Origin: Clostridiales bacterium UBA1390
GTDB lineage: Bacteria > Bacillota > Clostridia > Lachnospirales > Bianqueaceae
Assembly (NCBI GenBank): GCA_002305315.1
Contig: DBQQ01000039.1
Location: 1-38,940, forward strand
Length of the DNA stretch: 38,940 bases
Direction: 5' to 3'
A program made the position numbers and the translations under genes. This document shows, piece after piece, positions 10,087 through 18,581 of this stretch (its first letter is position 1; each line of letters opens with the position of its first letter). The notes beneath the pieces were generated by a model that made no database searches, was not told the origin of the DNA, and was given only the letters and a program-made list of their open reading frames with translations.

Positions 10087-11034
10087 CTAAAAGATTCCAC
10101 TCTCGCCGGCCCGTTTAGCCAAGGCATTTGAGCCAAAGATTAGAATGATTCCGATGACGGACTTAAAGAGTCCGACTGCCGTTGAATAGCTATAAGAACC
10201 CTGTGTGATACCGACTGTGTACACATACGTATCAAAGGTTTCCGAGACTGCTCGATTCAGGGAATTACTCATCATGTAGATCTGCTCAAATCCCGTATCC
10301 AGCACATCTCCCAGACGCAGGATCAGCATCAGAACAACCGTGCTCCGAAGCGCCGGCAGCGTGACATGCCACAACTGACGGAAACGGCCTGCACCATCCA
10401 CAATCGCCGCCTCATACAACTGCGTATCCACACCGGCGATGGCTGCCAGATAGATAATCGTACCCCAGCCTGCTCCTTTCCAGATCGTTTGTCCTACGAT
10501 CATGGGGCGGAACAGATCCTGCGATGTCAAAAACTGTACGCGCTCTATCCCTATACTCTCCAGCACACGATTCACCACACCTGTGGGAGAAAACAGCGTA
10601 TACGTCAAAGAGGCCACGATAACCCATGACAGGAAATGTGGAATATAGACACAAGTCTGTGCCACGCGCTTGTAACGTTGGAATCGAAGCTCATTCATCA
10701 TCAGCGCCAGAATAATCGGCGCAGGAAATGAAAAGATAATATTCAGAAAAGAGATCCACAACGTATTGGCAAACAAAGTCCCGAACATACTATTGCTGAA
10801 AAACATCTGAAAATGCTTCAGGCCTACCCAGGGGCTCTTAAAGAGACCTAAAAACGGATTATAGTCTTGGAATGCGATCACAAGACCCCACATGGGCGCA
10901 TACTTGAACACGATGTAATGAAGCAAACCGGGAATCATCAATATGTACAACCATTTATCCATTTTCAGGTTATGGATGAATCCCTTTTTCTGACCGGCTG
11001 TCTTCGATACGGCAGCCGCTTTGGCTTTAGGCAT
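10087..11034 (-). CDS. CUT1 ABC sugar permease, LplB type
   Basis: First gene of the transport operon and partner permease of the LplC-like protein. It has about 315 aa, a charged N-terminal tail, six predicted helices and an EAA loop, YEAAIVDGAGRFRQLWHVTL. I chose the ATG at 11034 because GGGAGGG precedes it at 8 nt; the upstream in-frame ATG at 11052 overlaps that ribosome binding site. A promoter and an AraC-type operator lie directly upstream. LplB-like proteins are often found with LplC-like permeases and yetA. Confidence 0.93.
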   Translation of the reverse strand: MPKAKAAAVSKTAGQKKGFIHNLKMDKWLYILMIPGLLHYIVFKYAPMWGLVIAFQDYNPFLGLFKSPWVGLKHFQMFFSNSMFGTLFANTLWISFLNIIFSFPAPIILALMMNELRFQRYKRVAQTCVYIPHFLSWVIVASLTYTLFSPTGVVNRVLESIGIERVQFLTSQDLFRPMIVGQTIWKGAGWGTIIYLAAIAGVDTQLYEAAIVDGAGRFRQLWHVTLPALRSTVVLMLILRLGDVLDTGFEQIYMMSNSLNRAVSETFDTYVYTVGITQGSYSYSTAVGLFKSVIGIILIFGSNALAKRAGESGIF

Positions 11035-11074
11035 TTTATTCCCTCCCGTCATTTTGTGTGCTTTGCATGTTCAA

Positions 11075-11103
11075 ATACTACACCAGCTTGTGCATTTCAT
11101 CAA
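11075..11103 (-). promoter_or_regulatory. Promoter of the sugar transport operon
   Basis: Minus-strand TTGATG (11098-11103), 17-bp spacer, TAGTAT (11075-11080). The non-consensus boxes fit an activator-dependent promoter, and a repeat pair abuts the -35 box. Confidence 0.65.
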
Positions 11104-11132
11104 TAATCATTTTGATTTTCCCATAATCATTT
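11103..11132 (-). promoter_or_regulatory. Putative AraC-type operator
   Basis: Two identical direct repeats, AAATGATTAT on the minus strand (11123-11132 and 11103-11112), start 20 bp apart, which is two helical turns. The promoter-proximal copy touches the -35 box. This is the classic arrangement for an AraC-family activator, and such a regulator gene lies next door. Confidence 0.65.
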
Positions 11133-11145
11133 CGTAAAATGACAA

Positions 11146-11171
11146 TAGAGGCGCCTATCTAAGCGCCTCTA
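11146..11171 (-). terminator. Terminator of the AraC regulator gene
   Basis: A perfect 9-bp TAGAGGCGC/GCGCCTCTA stem with an 8-nt loop, then a T-rich stretch on the minus strand. It separates the regulator unit from the transport operon promoter. Confidence 0.75.
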
Positions 11172-11218
11172 TCTGTTCTAATCTTCCTATTTTCTTAAGG
11201 GAATCCTGGTTTTTCCTA

Positions 11219-13504
11219 TCACTCTTTCGTCGTTTTGCCATGCAGCTCACGATCCTGTCCCGGTGTCATTCCCTCTTTCTTCTTAAAACTCCGTATGAAA
11301 TTCTGTGCGTTACTATAACGCAGCCGAGCCGCAATCTCCGCAATCGGCTGACTGGTCGAGGCCAGCCATTCCTTCGCCTTCTGAAAGCGAGTATTGTCCA
11401 GACACTGTGAAAATGTCATACCATATCGGTCTTTGAAAATCTGCCAGAGGTACATGGAATGATAGTGCAATTCCGTAGCACAGGACTCCAGGGTCAGATC
11501 CGTGTCGTATTCCTGGCGGATTTTCTCCATAAGAAGTTCCGCCGTCTGGTTCTGATGATTGGACCTTCTTTCCTGCAGATACGATAGGATCGGCAAGATC
11601 AGATCTTTCCATAAAAAGCAGCAAGCCGAATCCACATCGTTCAGGTCCTCTACGCTCTCGTAAATCCGTGTTAAATTGGGATATAGCCTACTGTATTCCA
11701 CTTCCAGCTCGTCTGCCACACTCAGCACATCGGAAGCAACCCGAATCATATACAGTCGATACTCAATGGGTTCCCTCCAACCGCCGAAAATATCCTGCAC
11801 AATCTCCTGTACCAACCGTTTGGCTGTCTCCGTGTTGCAATTCTGAATCGTATAGTGCAGATCTCTGACCTTCTCCGCAGGATATGCCTGTTCCGTTCTT
11901 TCTTCTCGTTCAAACTCCGTATACACAATCATCTCCTGACCATAGAAGGTCTTATATAAGAGCGCATTATTGCTTTCCTGATACACTCTTCTGACCTGCG
12001 ACAAGCTCTTAAAGCTGTCACTGATACTGATATTGACCTTGATGCCCGCCATAGATTCGGCTCGCCTCATAATCTCCTCCGCATATCGCGTGATGGGATG
12101 TTCCGTGTCCGTCTGTTCATCTCGAATCAGTACGATCAGTCTTCTCTCATAATATACCACCGGCCAACGGTTCTTCTCCGGAATAACTCCGCTGACCAGC
12201 TGAGCCATAAAAACTCTGGCATAGTCTTCCAGAATACCGCTCTGCTCTGCGTTCTGATACCAGATCACAGCCAGCTTCATGCCATCCCATTCATTCTGTT
12301 CTTCCATTTGATATGCTTTCATCTCATCTTCCGACAGATGCCCTCGCAGCAATTTAATAAAGAACAGTTCTTGCAGCTGCGACCTACTTTCACTCATACG
12401 TTCCTGCAACATCACATTTTCATCGGAGAGCTGATTCAGCCCTCTCTCGATCACTTCCAATTCACTCGCTTGTGGATTATTGCCCGGCAGCAGTGCCTTG
12501 GCCCGATCATATACCTTTCGCACCGGACTATAAAGCCTTCGGCTGATCACAAAAATCATTCCGCCAAGCACCAGCAGAATCACAGCGCAAAGAAGGAGTA
12601 CGACCCAATATATGGACATCGCGACTTGCCGCACTTGTGCTCCCGATGTCATCTTCACATATGTATATCCATTCTCGTCTCGCAGCGTACTGACATAAAT
12701 ATCCCCCGAACGATAGATGCCCGTCTCTTCCGACAAGGACATCTCCGATAGCTCCGGGATGACACGATAATCCTGGCCCACCATCTCCGCATCCTGATGG
12801 TACAGAATCTTTCCTGTATCAGATATCAGGATAAGCGGTGTTTCTCCGTGTCCGTCCATGAACAATTCCTGCATCTCTTCTGCGGAAAAACTCACTACAA
12901 TCGCAGCCTGCCGGCTGGAAATATACATCGGAAGCTTGATAAACAGGCATAATCCATCTATCTCATAGCTATCATTGAGTTCTTTTTGTTTCAAACCTTC
13001 CCACGAATCTACGTACGCCCAGAAAATGGTCTGTTTCTGTTCTTCGTGCTCCATCATGATTGTCAGCAAGACATTGTCTTCTTCTGCCGTTTCAAAATAT
13101 CCGGCTTCACTCACCCCGATTACATATGAATACTGAAAATTGACCAGATACACTCCGCTGATGGTATCCTGAAAATAGGATCCTCCACGCAAAAACTGCC
13201 GAATCTGTGTCAACGCATCATAATCTTGAAAATCCAGATCCTGGTAAGTATACCGTACAATCTCGCTGCGGAGTCCCGAATAGGCATAGTAATTCTCCAC
13301 AGCCTGCATCATATCCTCCATACGCGTCATGGAGGAATTCAAATACTCCTCATCTGCCTGAAACAACGCTTCCCTCATCTGGTCCGATGTCTTTGCCGCT
13401 GCATATATACCTAGAACCAATACCGGGATGAGTGCAATCAATGCTGAGAAAATGACCAAATTTCGATAAAACCGTCCGTTTGAATGATGATTTCTCCTCT
13501 TCAT
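11219..13504 (-). CDS. Membrane-anchored AraC-family regulator (YesS-like)
   Basis: Senses an extracytoplasmic cue and activates transcription. The 761-aa product has a transmembrane helix near residues 17-37, an extracellular sensor region of about 250 residues, and a second helix (VVLLLCAVILLVLGGMIF). A cytoplasmic HAMP-like/linker stretch and a C-terminal double helix-turn-helix AraC domain (about the last 100 residues) follow. No receiver or kinase domain is seen, so it is a one-component regulator. The ATG at 13504 overlaps the HAD stop as ATGA, with AGGAG upstream. B. subtilis YesS, which activates rhamnogalacturonan genes, has the same architecture and, as I recall, the same size. The likely target is the repeat-flanked promoter of the transport operon. 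Confidence 0.9.
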   Translation of the reverse strand: MKRRNHHSNGRFYRNLVIFSALIALIPVLVLGIYAAAKTSDQMREALFQADEEYLNSSMTRMEDMMQAVENYYAYSGLRSEIVRYTYQDLDFQDYDALTQIRQFLRGGSYFQDTISGVYLVNFQYSYVIGVSEAGYFETAEEDNVLLTIMMEHEEQKQTIFWAYVDSWEGLKQKELNDSYEIDGLCLFIKLPMYISSRQAAIVVSFSAEEMQELFMDGHGETPLILISDTGKILYHQDAEMVGQDYRVIPELSEMSLSEETGIYRSGDIYVSTLRDENGYTYVKMTSGAQVRQVAMSIYWVVLLLCAVILLVLGGMIFVISRRLYSPVRKVYDRAKALLPGNNPQASELEVIERGLNQLSDENVMLQERMSESRSQLQELFFIKLLRGHLSEDEMKAYQMEEQNEWDGMKLAVIWYQNAEQSGILEDYARVFMAQLVSGVIPEKNRWPVVYYERRLIVLIRDEQTDTEHPITRYAEEIMRRAESMAGIKVNISISDSFKSLSQVRRVYQESNNALLYKTFYGQEMIVYTEFEREERTEQAYPAEKVRDLHYTIQNCNTETAKRLVQEIVQDIFGGWREPIEYRLYMIRVASDVLSVADELEVEYSRLYPNLTRIYESVEDLNDVDSACCFLWKDLILPILSYLQERRSNHQNQTAELLMEKIRQEYDTDLTLESCATELHYHSMYLWQIFKDRYGMTFSQCLDNTRFQKAKEWLASTSQPIAEIAARLRYSNAQNFIRSFKKKEGMTPGQDRELHGKTTKE

Positions 13505-14187
13505 GTCTCCTGACTCCATACACGATTTAGAATCGCCGCTTCCAGCTCCTCTACCGTGCCGCATAGATAATCGGCGCCCGCTTCGGTCAGCTCCTTCCGA
13601 CTTCCATATCCAAATAGCACACCGATGCTAAAAAGCCCTTCTTTCCTGGCTCCTTCTATATCATGCATACGATCCCCAACCATAATTGTCTGTTTCGGCA
13701 CTGTTCCCATGCGCCGCATAGCTTCTGCAATCACCTCTGCCTTCCGCGTTCTGGCCCCAGACAATTCGCTGCCCGTCACTTCATCCATATATTCCATTAA
13801 CTGAAAATGTTCTAAAATACGTCTCGCATAGATCTCCGGCTTCGAAGTCGCCAGTCCGATCCGAAACCCCGCAAGACGCAGTCTGCCAAGCATAGATGCA
13901 ATCCCCTCGAATACATCGTTCTCAAAGATCCCTACCACCGCAAACCGTTCCCGATACTTCTCTACGGCCTTCCTTGCCTCCATCTCATCCAAAGACGCAT
14001 ATTCCATGAACTGTTCCTTCAGTGGCGGACCGATGAAACATTCTAATTTCGTCAGATCCTCCTCCTGGATTCCGAAGCTTGCCAAGGCATACTGAACACA
14101 TCTCGTGATTCCGATTTTAGGATCCGTCAGGGTCCCATCCAAGTCGAATAAAATCGTTTCTTCCATCATTTTGCACTGATTCTCCAT
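13501..14187 (-). CDS. HAD-superfamily phosphatase (Gph/PpaX-like)
   Basis: A 228-aa haloacid dehalogenase-type hydrolase. Motif I is FDLDGTL, with nucleophile Asp15 and general acid Asp17. Motif II is the TSKP segment, and motifs III/IV are KPEIYARR with GDRMHDIEGA. A helical cap domain lies between motifs I and II. These match phosphoglycolate/pyrophosphatase-like enzymes, but the substrate cannot be read from sequence. It is the first gene of a two-gene operon, and its TGA overlaps the regulator's ATG by 4 bp. An alternative start is Met7 or Met8. Its coupling to a carbohydrate regulator hints at a sugar-phosphate substrate. Confidence 0.88.
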   Translation of the reverse strand: MENQCKMMEETILFDLDGTLTDPKIGITRCVQYALASFGIQEEDLTKLECFIGPPLKEQFMEYASLDEMEARKAVEKYRERFAVVGIFENDVFEGIASMLGRLRLAGFRIGLATSKPEIYARRILEHFQLMEYMDEVTGSELSGARTRKAEVIAEAMRRMGTVPKQTIMVGDRMHDIEGARKEGLFSIGVLFGYGSRKELTEAGADYLCGTVEELEAAILNRVWSQET

Positions 14188-14208
14188 TTTCTCTGTTCGT
14201 CTGTTTCC

Positions 14209-14237
14209 ATTATACTATTTTCATCCAAAAGCCGCAA
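14209..14237 (-). promoter_or_regulatory. Promoter of the HAD-regulator operon
   Basis: Minus-strand TTGCGG (14232-14237), 17-bp spacer, perfect TATAAT (14209-14214). It occupies the 79-bp gap shared with the divergent GH51 gene, so the two units may influence each other. No clear plus-strand promoter was found. Confidence 0.75.
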
Positions 14238-14266
14238 GGTTTTTTTAACAATAAGGAGGTCACAAG

Positions 14267-16138
14267 ATGAATTCTGCACAAATTATCCTGCATCCAGATC
14301 AAAAAGGACCTGCTATCTCTCCCAGCATGTACGGCATCTTCTACGAGGATATCAATCATGCGGGTGACGGCGGTCTCTATGCCGAACTCGTACGCAATCG
14401 CGGTTTTATGGATGCTCGCGTACCCGAAGGAACCTGGTACTACGGCGGACAGTTCCGTACGCGCCAACGCTTTACGCATCCATTTTCCCTGGAAGATCCT
14501 CTTCCCGGTTGGCAGTCAGAAAATCTGGGAGAGGCTCGAAGCCATATTTCTCCCAAGATACACTCTCCGCGAAATCCCAGGGTGCCCAATCAACTGCACT
14601 GGACAGTTCTGCACGCCGATCAGGGCCGTGCTTCGATTATCAACCAGGGGTTCTGGGGAATGGCCCTACGGCCTGTCACATACCATCTGACACTGATCGT
14701 TCGCTCGTCCCAGATTGCATCCATACAGGCTGAGCTGGTCGATCCTTCAGGAGCCATCGTCGCCTCGGCGGCCTGTTCCGGCATCCGCCCCGACTGGTGC
14801 AAACTCTGTATTTCTCTTCCCGTCCACGAATGTGTCACCGGATGCGTCCTGCGTTTTACTGCTTCTGAAGATGGTGAAATCGACTTCGATTATGTCTCTC
14901 TTCTGCCCGAAGATGCTCACCGGGGTGTCTTCGATCCCCAACTTTTCCAAATGCTTGCGGATCTGCATCCCGCGTTTCTTCGCTTTCCCGGTGGCTGTAT
15001 TGTGGAAGGCATGTGTCTGGAAAATGCCTGGAACTTTGAACCGACACTGGGAGCCCCGGAAGATCGTCCCGGTTGTTGGAACCTGTGGAACTATCGACGT
15101 ACCGATGGCCTTGGTTTTCACGAGTTTCTTCAGCTCTGTGAAGATCTCTCTGCCGATGCCATGTATGTAGTCAACTGCGGCATGTCCTGTCAAAACCGCA
15201 ACAGCGAAAGCGCTTCTCCCGAACAGACAGAAATGTTCTTACAGCGCGCCATCGATGCCATCGAATATGCCATCGCGCCTGTCGACACTCCTTGGGGAAA
15301 ACGGCGTGCCGAAGCCGGACATCCTGACCCATTCCCCCTGAAATATCTGGAGATCGGAAATGAAAACTATGGTCCTGAATATGTACGGCGCTATCACGAG
15401 TTTTATACCCATCTGAAAGCTCGTTTCCCTGAGCTCATCTATCTGGCCACCGACCGCACCGGCCTGAATCCTTCCGAAATCGACATGATGGACGATCACT
15501 ATTACATGGCTCCCGAATACTTCGCTTCGCTGTATCACCGGTACGATAAGGAACCTCGCGGACAATATACGATCTACGTTGGGGAGTATGCCTGCAAAAC
15601 CGATGTGGGCATCGGCAATCTGACGTCCGCGATTTCAGACGCCATCTTCCTCATGGGCTGCGAAAATAACGGCGATGTGGTGAAAATGACTTCCTACGCG
15701 CCCCTTTTCTGCCATCAGAAAGATCGGCGCTGGAGCGTGAATCTGATCTGTTTTGAAGATGGAAAATGTTTTGGAATTCCTACCTACCATCTGCTCAAAC
15801 TCTTTGCCCAATATCGTCCCGATTACATGATCGCAACTGAGACGATGACCGAATCCTTTACCGGAGAGGCCCACGTCTTCTGCAACGCAGGCATGAAGGG
15901 GGATCAATTGATTGTTAAAATCGTAAACTTCAGCCAAGATCCCTCTGCCATCCGTCTGAATTTGGGCGATTATCAAGTCAAGGATGCATATACCCTGTCT
16001 CACCGGGATGCGCGTGCCGAAAACTCCATCGAGCATCCTGACAACGTCTGTGTGCGCCCTCTATCCCTGCCAAGCGATACACTCACACTGCCGCCCTATT
16101 CTTTTGCCATGTTGATCTGTGAATCCACAAAAAAATAA
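14267..16138 (+). CDS. GH51 alpha-L-arabinofuranosidase (cytoplasmic)
   Basis: Removes terminal alpha-L-arabinofuranose from arabinan or arabino-oligosaccharides. The 623-aa product has no signal peptide, so it should act on imported oligosaccharides. The N-terminal SPSMYGIFYEDINHAGDGGLYAE is characteristic of the ASD1-type GH51 branch. A beta-sandwich, CBM4-like region spans about 110-215, followed by the TIM barrel. The acid/base Glu366 lies in EIGNENYG and the nucleophile Glu440 in VGEYACKT. A C-terminal beta domain completes it. An AAGGAGGT ribosome binding site precedes the ATG. The gene is divergent from the HAD-regulator operon and fits the pectin side-chain theme. Confidence 0.92.
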   Translation: MNSAQIILHPDQKGPAISPSMYGIFYEDINHAGDGGLYAELVRNRGFMDARVPEGTWYYGGQFRTRQRFTHPFSLEDPLPGWQSENLGEARSHISPKIHSPRNPRVPNQLHWTVLHADQGRASIINQGFWGMALRPVTYHLTLIVRSSQIASIQAELVDPSGAIVASAACSGIRPDWCKLCISLPVHECVTGCVLRFTASEDGEIDFDYVSLLPEDAHRGVFDPQLFQMLADLHPAFLRFPGGCIVEGMCLENAWNFEPTLGAPEDRPGCWNLWNYRRTDGLGFHEFLQLCEDLSADAMYVVNCGMSCQNRNSESASPEQTEMFLQRAIDAIEYAIAPVDTPWGKRRAEAGHPDPFPLKYLEIGNENYGPEYVRRYHEFYTHLKARFPELIYLATDRTGLNPSEIDMMDDHYYMAPEYFASLYHRYDKEPRGQYTIYVGEYACKTDVGIGNLTSAISDAIFLMGCENNGDVVKMTSYAPLFCHQKDRRWSVNLICFEDGKCFGIPTYHLLKLFAQYRPDYMIATETMTESFTGEAHVFCNAGMKGDQLIVKIVNFSQDPSAIRLNLGDYQVKDAYTLSHRDARAENSIEHPDNVCVRPLSLPSDTLTLPPYSFAMLICESTKK

Positions 16139-16155
16139 AAAAGGTCTGCAAAAAA

Positions 16156-16193
16156 GGACTTGCGAGAAACGAATCCACGTTTTTCGCAAGTCC
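16156..16193. terminator. Bidirectional terminator between the GH51 gene and the aldolase gene
   Basis: A stem of about 16 bp (GGACTTGCGAgAAACG with CGTTTTTCGCAAGTCC) with an A-run before it and T-rich sequence after it. It serves both convergent genes. Confidence 0.85.
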
Positions 16194-16223
16194 CATTTTA
16201 TGAAAACTTTTTTATAAAATCAA

Positions 16224-17189
16224 TTACTTCTTCTGTACCAGATGTACTGCGAATCCGCCGAAGTCCTGCTTGAAGTAGATCGCGGTCATGTTGCCCTTTG
16301 CATCATACTTGCAAGTATCCTCGTCAAACTCGTATCCCTTAGACTTCAGGTAAGCGATCGCTCTGGACAGATAGTTCGTTGCAATCGCAATATGTCCGTT
16401 CTTACCCAGATACGGTGTCTTCATCACTTCTACTGCGGTACCCGCAAACACGGAGCTATTACCCACCTTGGCGCCGAAGCCGAAAGCTGCCTCGAACAGC
16501 TTCGCAATAGACTCGGCCTCTTCTGCGTTTTCTGCATTGATACCGATATGTGCCAGCTCGAAGCCCAGCATGGTCTGTACGGCTTCGCGGGTCATATCCC
16601 GAATCTTGTCGAAGTCACCAGCCTCGATCAGATCTTCCTTCACCATCCAGGAACCACCGCAAGCAATGATCTTGGGGAAGGACAGATAATCATTCAGATT
16701 CTTCGCATTCACACCACCGGTAGGCATGAACTTCATGTTCGTATACGGTGCTGCCAACGCCTTGATCGCCGCCACACCACCATTAACTTCTGCGGGAAAG
16801 AATTTCACCACTTCCAGACCCAGCTCAATCGCCTGCTCGATATCAGAAGGATTCGCTGTACCTGGAGTCACCGGAACGCCCTTCTCTACACAGTAACGAA
16901 CCACCTTAGGATTCAGACCGGGGCTCACGATAAACTTTGCACCTGCAGCTACCGCACGATCTACCTGATCGGTCGTCAATACCGTACCTGCACCAACCAG
17001 CATCTCCGGTACTGCCTCGCTGATTCTGCGAATCGCCTCTTCTCCTTCCTTAGTACGGAAAGTAACCTCTGCACAGGGCAAACCACCTTCGCAAAGAGCC
17101 TTTGCCAGCGGAACTGCCTTCTCCACATCGCTAATCTTGATGACCGGTACAATACCGATCGCAGAAATTTTTTCTAATACTTCATTCAT
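16224..17189 (-). CDS. eda: KDPG/KHG aldolase fused to a C-terminal VOC (glyoxalase-fold) domain
   Basis: Residues 1-210 are a complete class I 2-keto-3-deoxy-6-phosphogluconate aldolase, which splits KDPG into pyruvate and glyceraldehyde 3-phosphate. Visible are Glu41 and Arg45 in AEVTFRT, GAGTVLT (67-73), and the Schiff-base Lys129 in VKFFPAE. Residues 211-321 form an extra domain (AHIGINAENAEEAESIAKLF, later GGFAVHLVQKK) that reads as a single VOC/glyoxalase-fold module. Typical aldolases of this family stop near 210 aa, so the extension is the unusual part. KDPG is the end product of galacturonate and glucuronate breakdown, which fits the nearby pectin genes. No KDG kinase gene is in the window. 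AAGGAGAG precedes the ATG. Confidence 0.93.
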   Translation of the reverse strand: MNEVLEKISAIGIVPVIKISDVEKAVPLAKALCEGGLPCAEVTFRTKEGEEAIRRISEAVPEMLVGAGTVLTTDQVDRAVAAGAKFIVSPGLNPKVVRYCVEKGVPVTPGTANPSDIEQAIELGLEVVKFFPAEVNGGVAAIKALAAPYTNMKFMPTGGVNAKNLNDYLSFPKIIACGGSWMVKEDLIEAGDFDKIRDMTREAVQTMLGFELAHIGINAENAEEAESIAKLFEAAFGFGAKVGNSSVFAGTAVEVMKTPYLGKNGHIAIATNYLSRAIAYLKSKGYEFDEDTCKYDAKGNMTAIYFKQDFGGFAVHLVQKK

Positions 17190-17215
17190 CGCATTGATCT
17201 CTCCTTGTTTAGATT

Positions 17216-17253
17216 CTTTATCCTTATTATAGATGTTTTTCGGATAAAGTCAA
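17216..17253 (-). promoter_or_regulatory. Promoter of the aldolase gene with flanking inverted repeat
   Basis: Minus-strand TTGACT (17248-17253), 16-bp spacer, perfect TATAAT (17226-17231). A perfect 8-bp inverted repeat, CTTTATCC (17216-17223) and GGATAAAG (17242-17249), brackets the -10 box and overlaps the -35 box. That is a good position for a repressor operator. Confidence 0.75.
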
Positions 17254-17272
17254 GCCTTTTTTCTGATTCCGC

Positions 17273-17530
17273 TTAATCTCTGTGAAAAAGAGAGAATCCT
17301 TTTTTCTCATAGGGTTCTGTATGTACACCTGTCACCGTATAACCCGTGGCATCGACTACCCTGCGCAGATCCTCTTCGCTGATAGCGGATTCCGCAAGGA
17401 TTTCCGTCTTTTTTTTATGAAAAGACGAGCTCACCTTCTTCACCGAAAACGCCTTGCGAATCGCATCATTCACATGTGCTTCGCACATACCGCATGCCAT
17501 TCCTTCTACATCCAATGTGATCTTGACCAT
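17273..17530 (-). CDS. Small heavy-metal-associated (HMA, CopZ-like) protein
   Basis: An 85-aa cytoplasmic protein with the ferredoxin-like HMA fold. The metal motif is GMACGMC, with Cys13 and Cys16 two residues apart, as in copper chaperones and the N-terminal domains of copper ATPases. I start it at the ATG at 17530 because GGGAG lies 8 nt upstream; the earlier in-frame ATG at 17551 has no such site. The C-terminal tail (EKKGFSLFHRD) extends beyond the usual 68-70 aa domain. No copper ATPase or CsoR gene is adjacent. There is no clear terminator, so transcription could continue into the aldolase gene. Confidence 0.88.
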   Translation of the reverse strand: MVKITLDVEGMACGMCEAHVNDAIRKAFSVKKVSSSFHKKKTEILAESAISEEDLRRVVDATGYTVTGVHTEPYEKKGFSLFHRD

Positions 17531-17566
17531 ATTTACCGCTCCCTTCCTCACACTTTCACGAGTTAG

Positions 17567-17595
17567 ATTATACTATATTTCTTTCTTATTTTCAA
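17567..17595 (-). promoter_or_regulatory. Promoter of the HMA protein gene
   Basis: Minus-strand TTGAAA (17590-17595), 17-bp spacer, perfect TATAAT (17567-17572). Confidence 0.75.
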
Positions 17596-17675
17596 TATTT
17601 TCAAAGTTTTTTTGCGGATTGGGACGTTCCCTCTCTGCATACACTATCCTGAACTCTGACTGTGAGGTAAAAACA

Positions 17676-18581
17676 ATGCGTTTATTTCGTGAAATGCCCC
17701 CTGTTATGGATGTTTCTTCCCAAGGGCTGATTCGTCCCCAGGCTCGTACACTGGTAGGATTTCGTCCCATTCCCGGAGCTCTGGTCACACTGCGGGATAT
17801 GAATGGTACGCTCCTGGAACAGGTTCGTACGGATGAATCTGGGAATACTCCTCTTCTGGAAGTCCCGACGCCTCCCTTAGAATATTCCTTAGAACCGGAT
17901 TCTCCGCAGCCTTATGCACAATATACACTGATCCTGGAAGGCGAAGGGGTACAAACCGTCACTGTAGAAGGAACACAGGTACTTCCCGGTGAAATCACTC
18001 TGCAGCAGTTAACTGCTATAGATACTGCAACGGCAGATCTAGTCTCTCCCGTTCCTGTGGCAGATGAAACACTGATCAACATCGGCCCCAGTACACTCTA
18101 TGGCAATTATCCGCCAAAGGAACCGGAAGCCAGCGTCAAGCCTCTAAATCCGGATGATGGGTTTGTCGTTCTCAACGAAGTTGTGATTCCGGAATACATC
18201 GTGGTACATGATGGCACTCCTTCCTCCAATGCACAGAACTACTGGATTCCCTATGCTTCCTATATCGCGAATGTAGCTTCCAGCGAGATCTACTCCACCT
18301 GGGAAGAAGCCGCAATCACCGCCAATGTCCTGGCCATTCTTTCCTTCACGCTGAATCGAGTATACACGGAATGGTATCGCTCCAAAGGCTATGATTTTAC
18401 AATTACCTCCTCCACGGCCTATGACCATAAATTCATCTATGGACGCAGTATCTATGAAAATATCGCGCGAGTCGTGGACTCCGTCCTGACAAACTACGTG
18501 ACACGACCCGGTATTGAACAGCCTCTCCTGACTCAATACTGCGATGGCCGTCAGGTATCCTGCCCCAATTGGATGCCCTAA
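17676..18581 (+). pseudogene. 5' part of an interrupted SpoIID-like/peptidoglycan-binding gene
   Basis: N-terminal 300 codons of a protein whose last 127 residues are encoded at 26399-26782. It starts at the ATG at 17676 (GAGG 8 nt upstream) and has no signal peptide. Residues about 20-110 look like a beta-sandwich/carboxypeptidase-regulatory repeat (GALVTLRDMNG...TDESGNTPLLEV). From about 165 it has the SpoIID/LytB-type fold of stage II sporulation protein D (VASSEIYSTWEEAAITANVL, then QYCDGRQVSCPNWM). At codon 300 the frame enters foreign DNA, adds one Pro codon and stops (TAA, 18579-18581). Joining ATG (18573-18575) to ACC (26399-26401) restores NWMTQWGSQHLATQGYNAV, the highly conserved SpoIID GMSQWG-like motif. 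The intact product would be 427 aa. A CATACACTA sequence at 17638-17646 resembles the -10 box of mother-cell sigma factors, but no fitting -35 is seen. Confidence 0.85.

Noticed and set aside
16242..17177. 311-codon plus-strand frame opposite the aldolase gene
   Set aside because: Fully antisense to a well-defined enzyme, no start signal.
17260..17310. Plus-strand terminator-like hairpin at the end of the HMA gene
   Set aside because: Only split short stems, and no plus-strand gene ends there; on the minus strand no T-tract follows.
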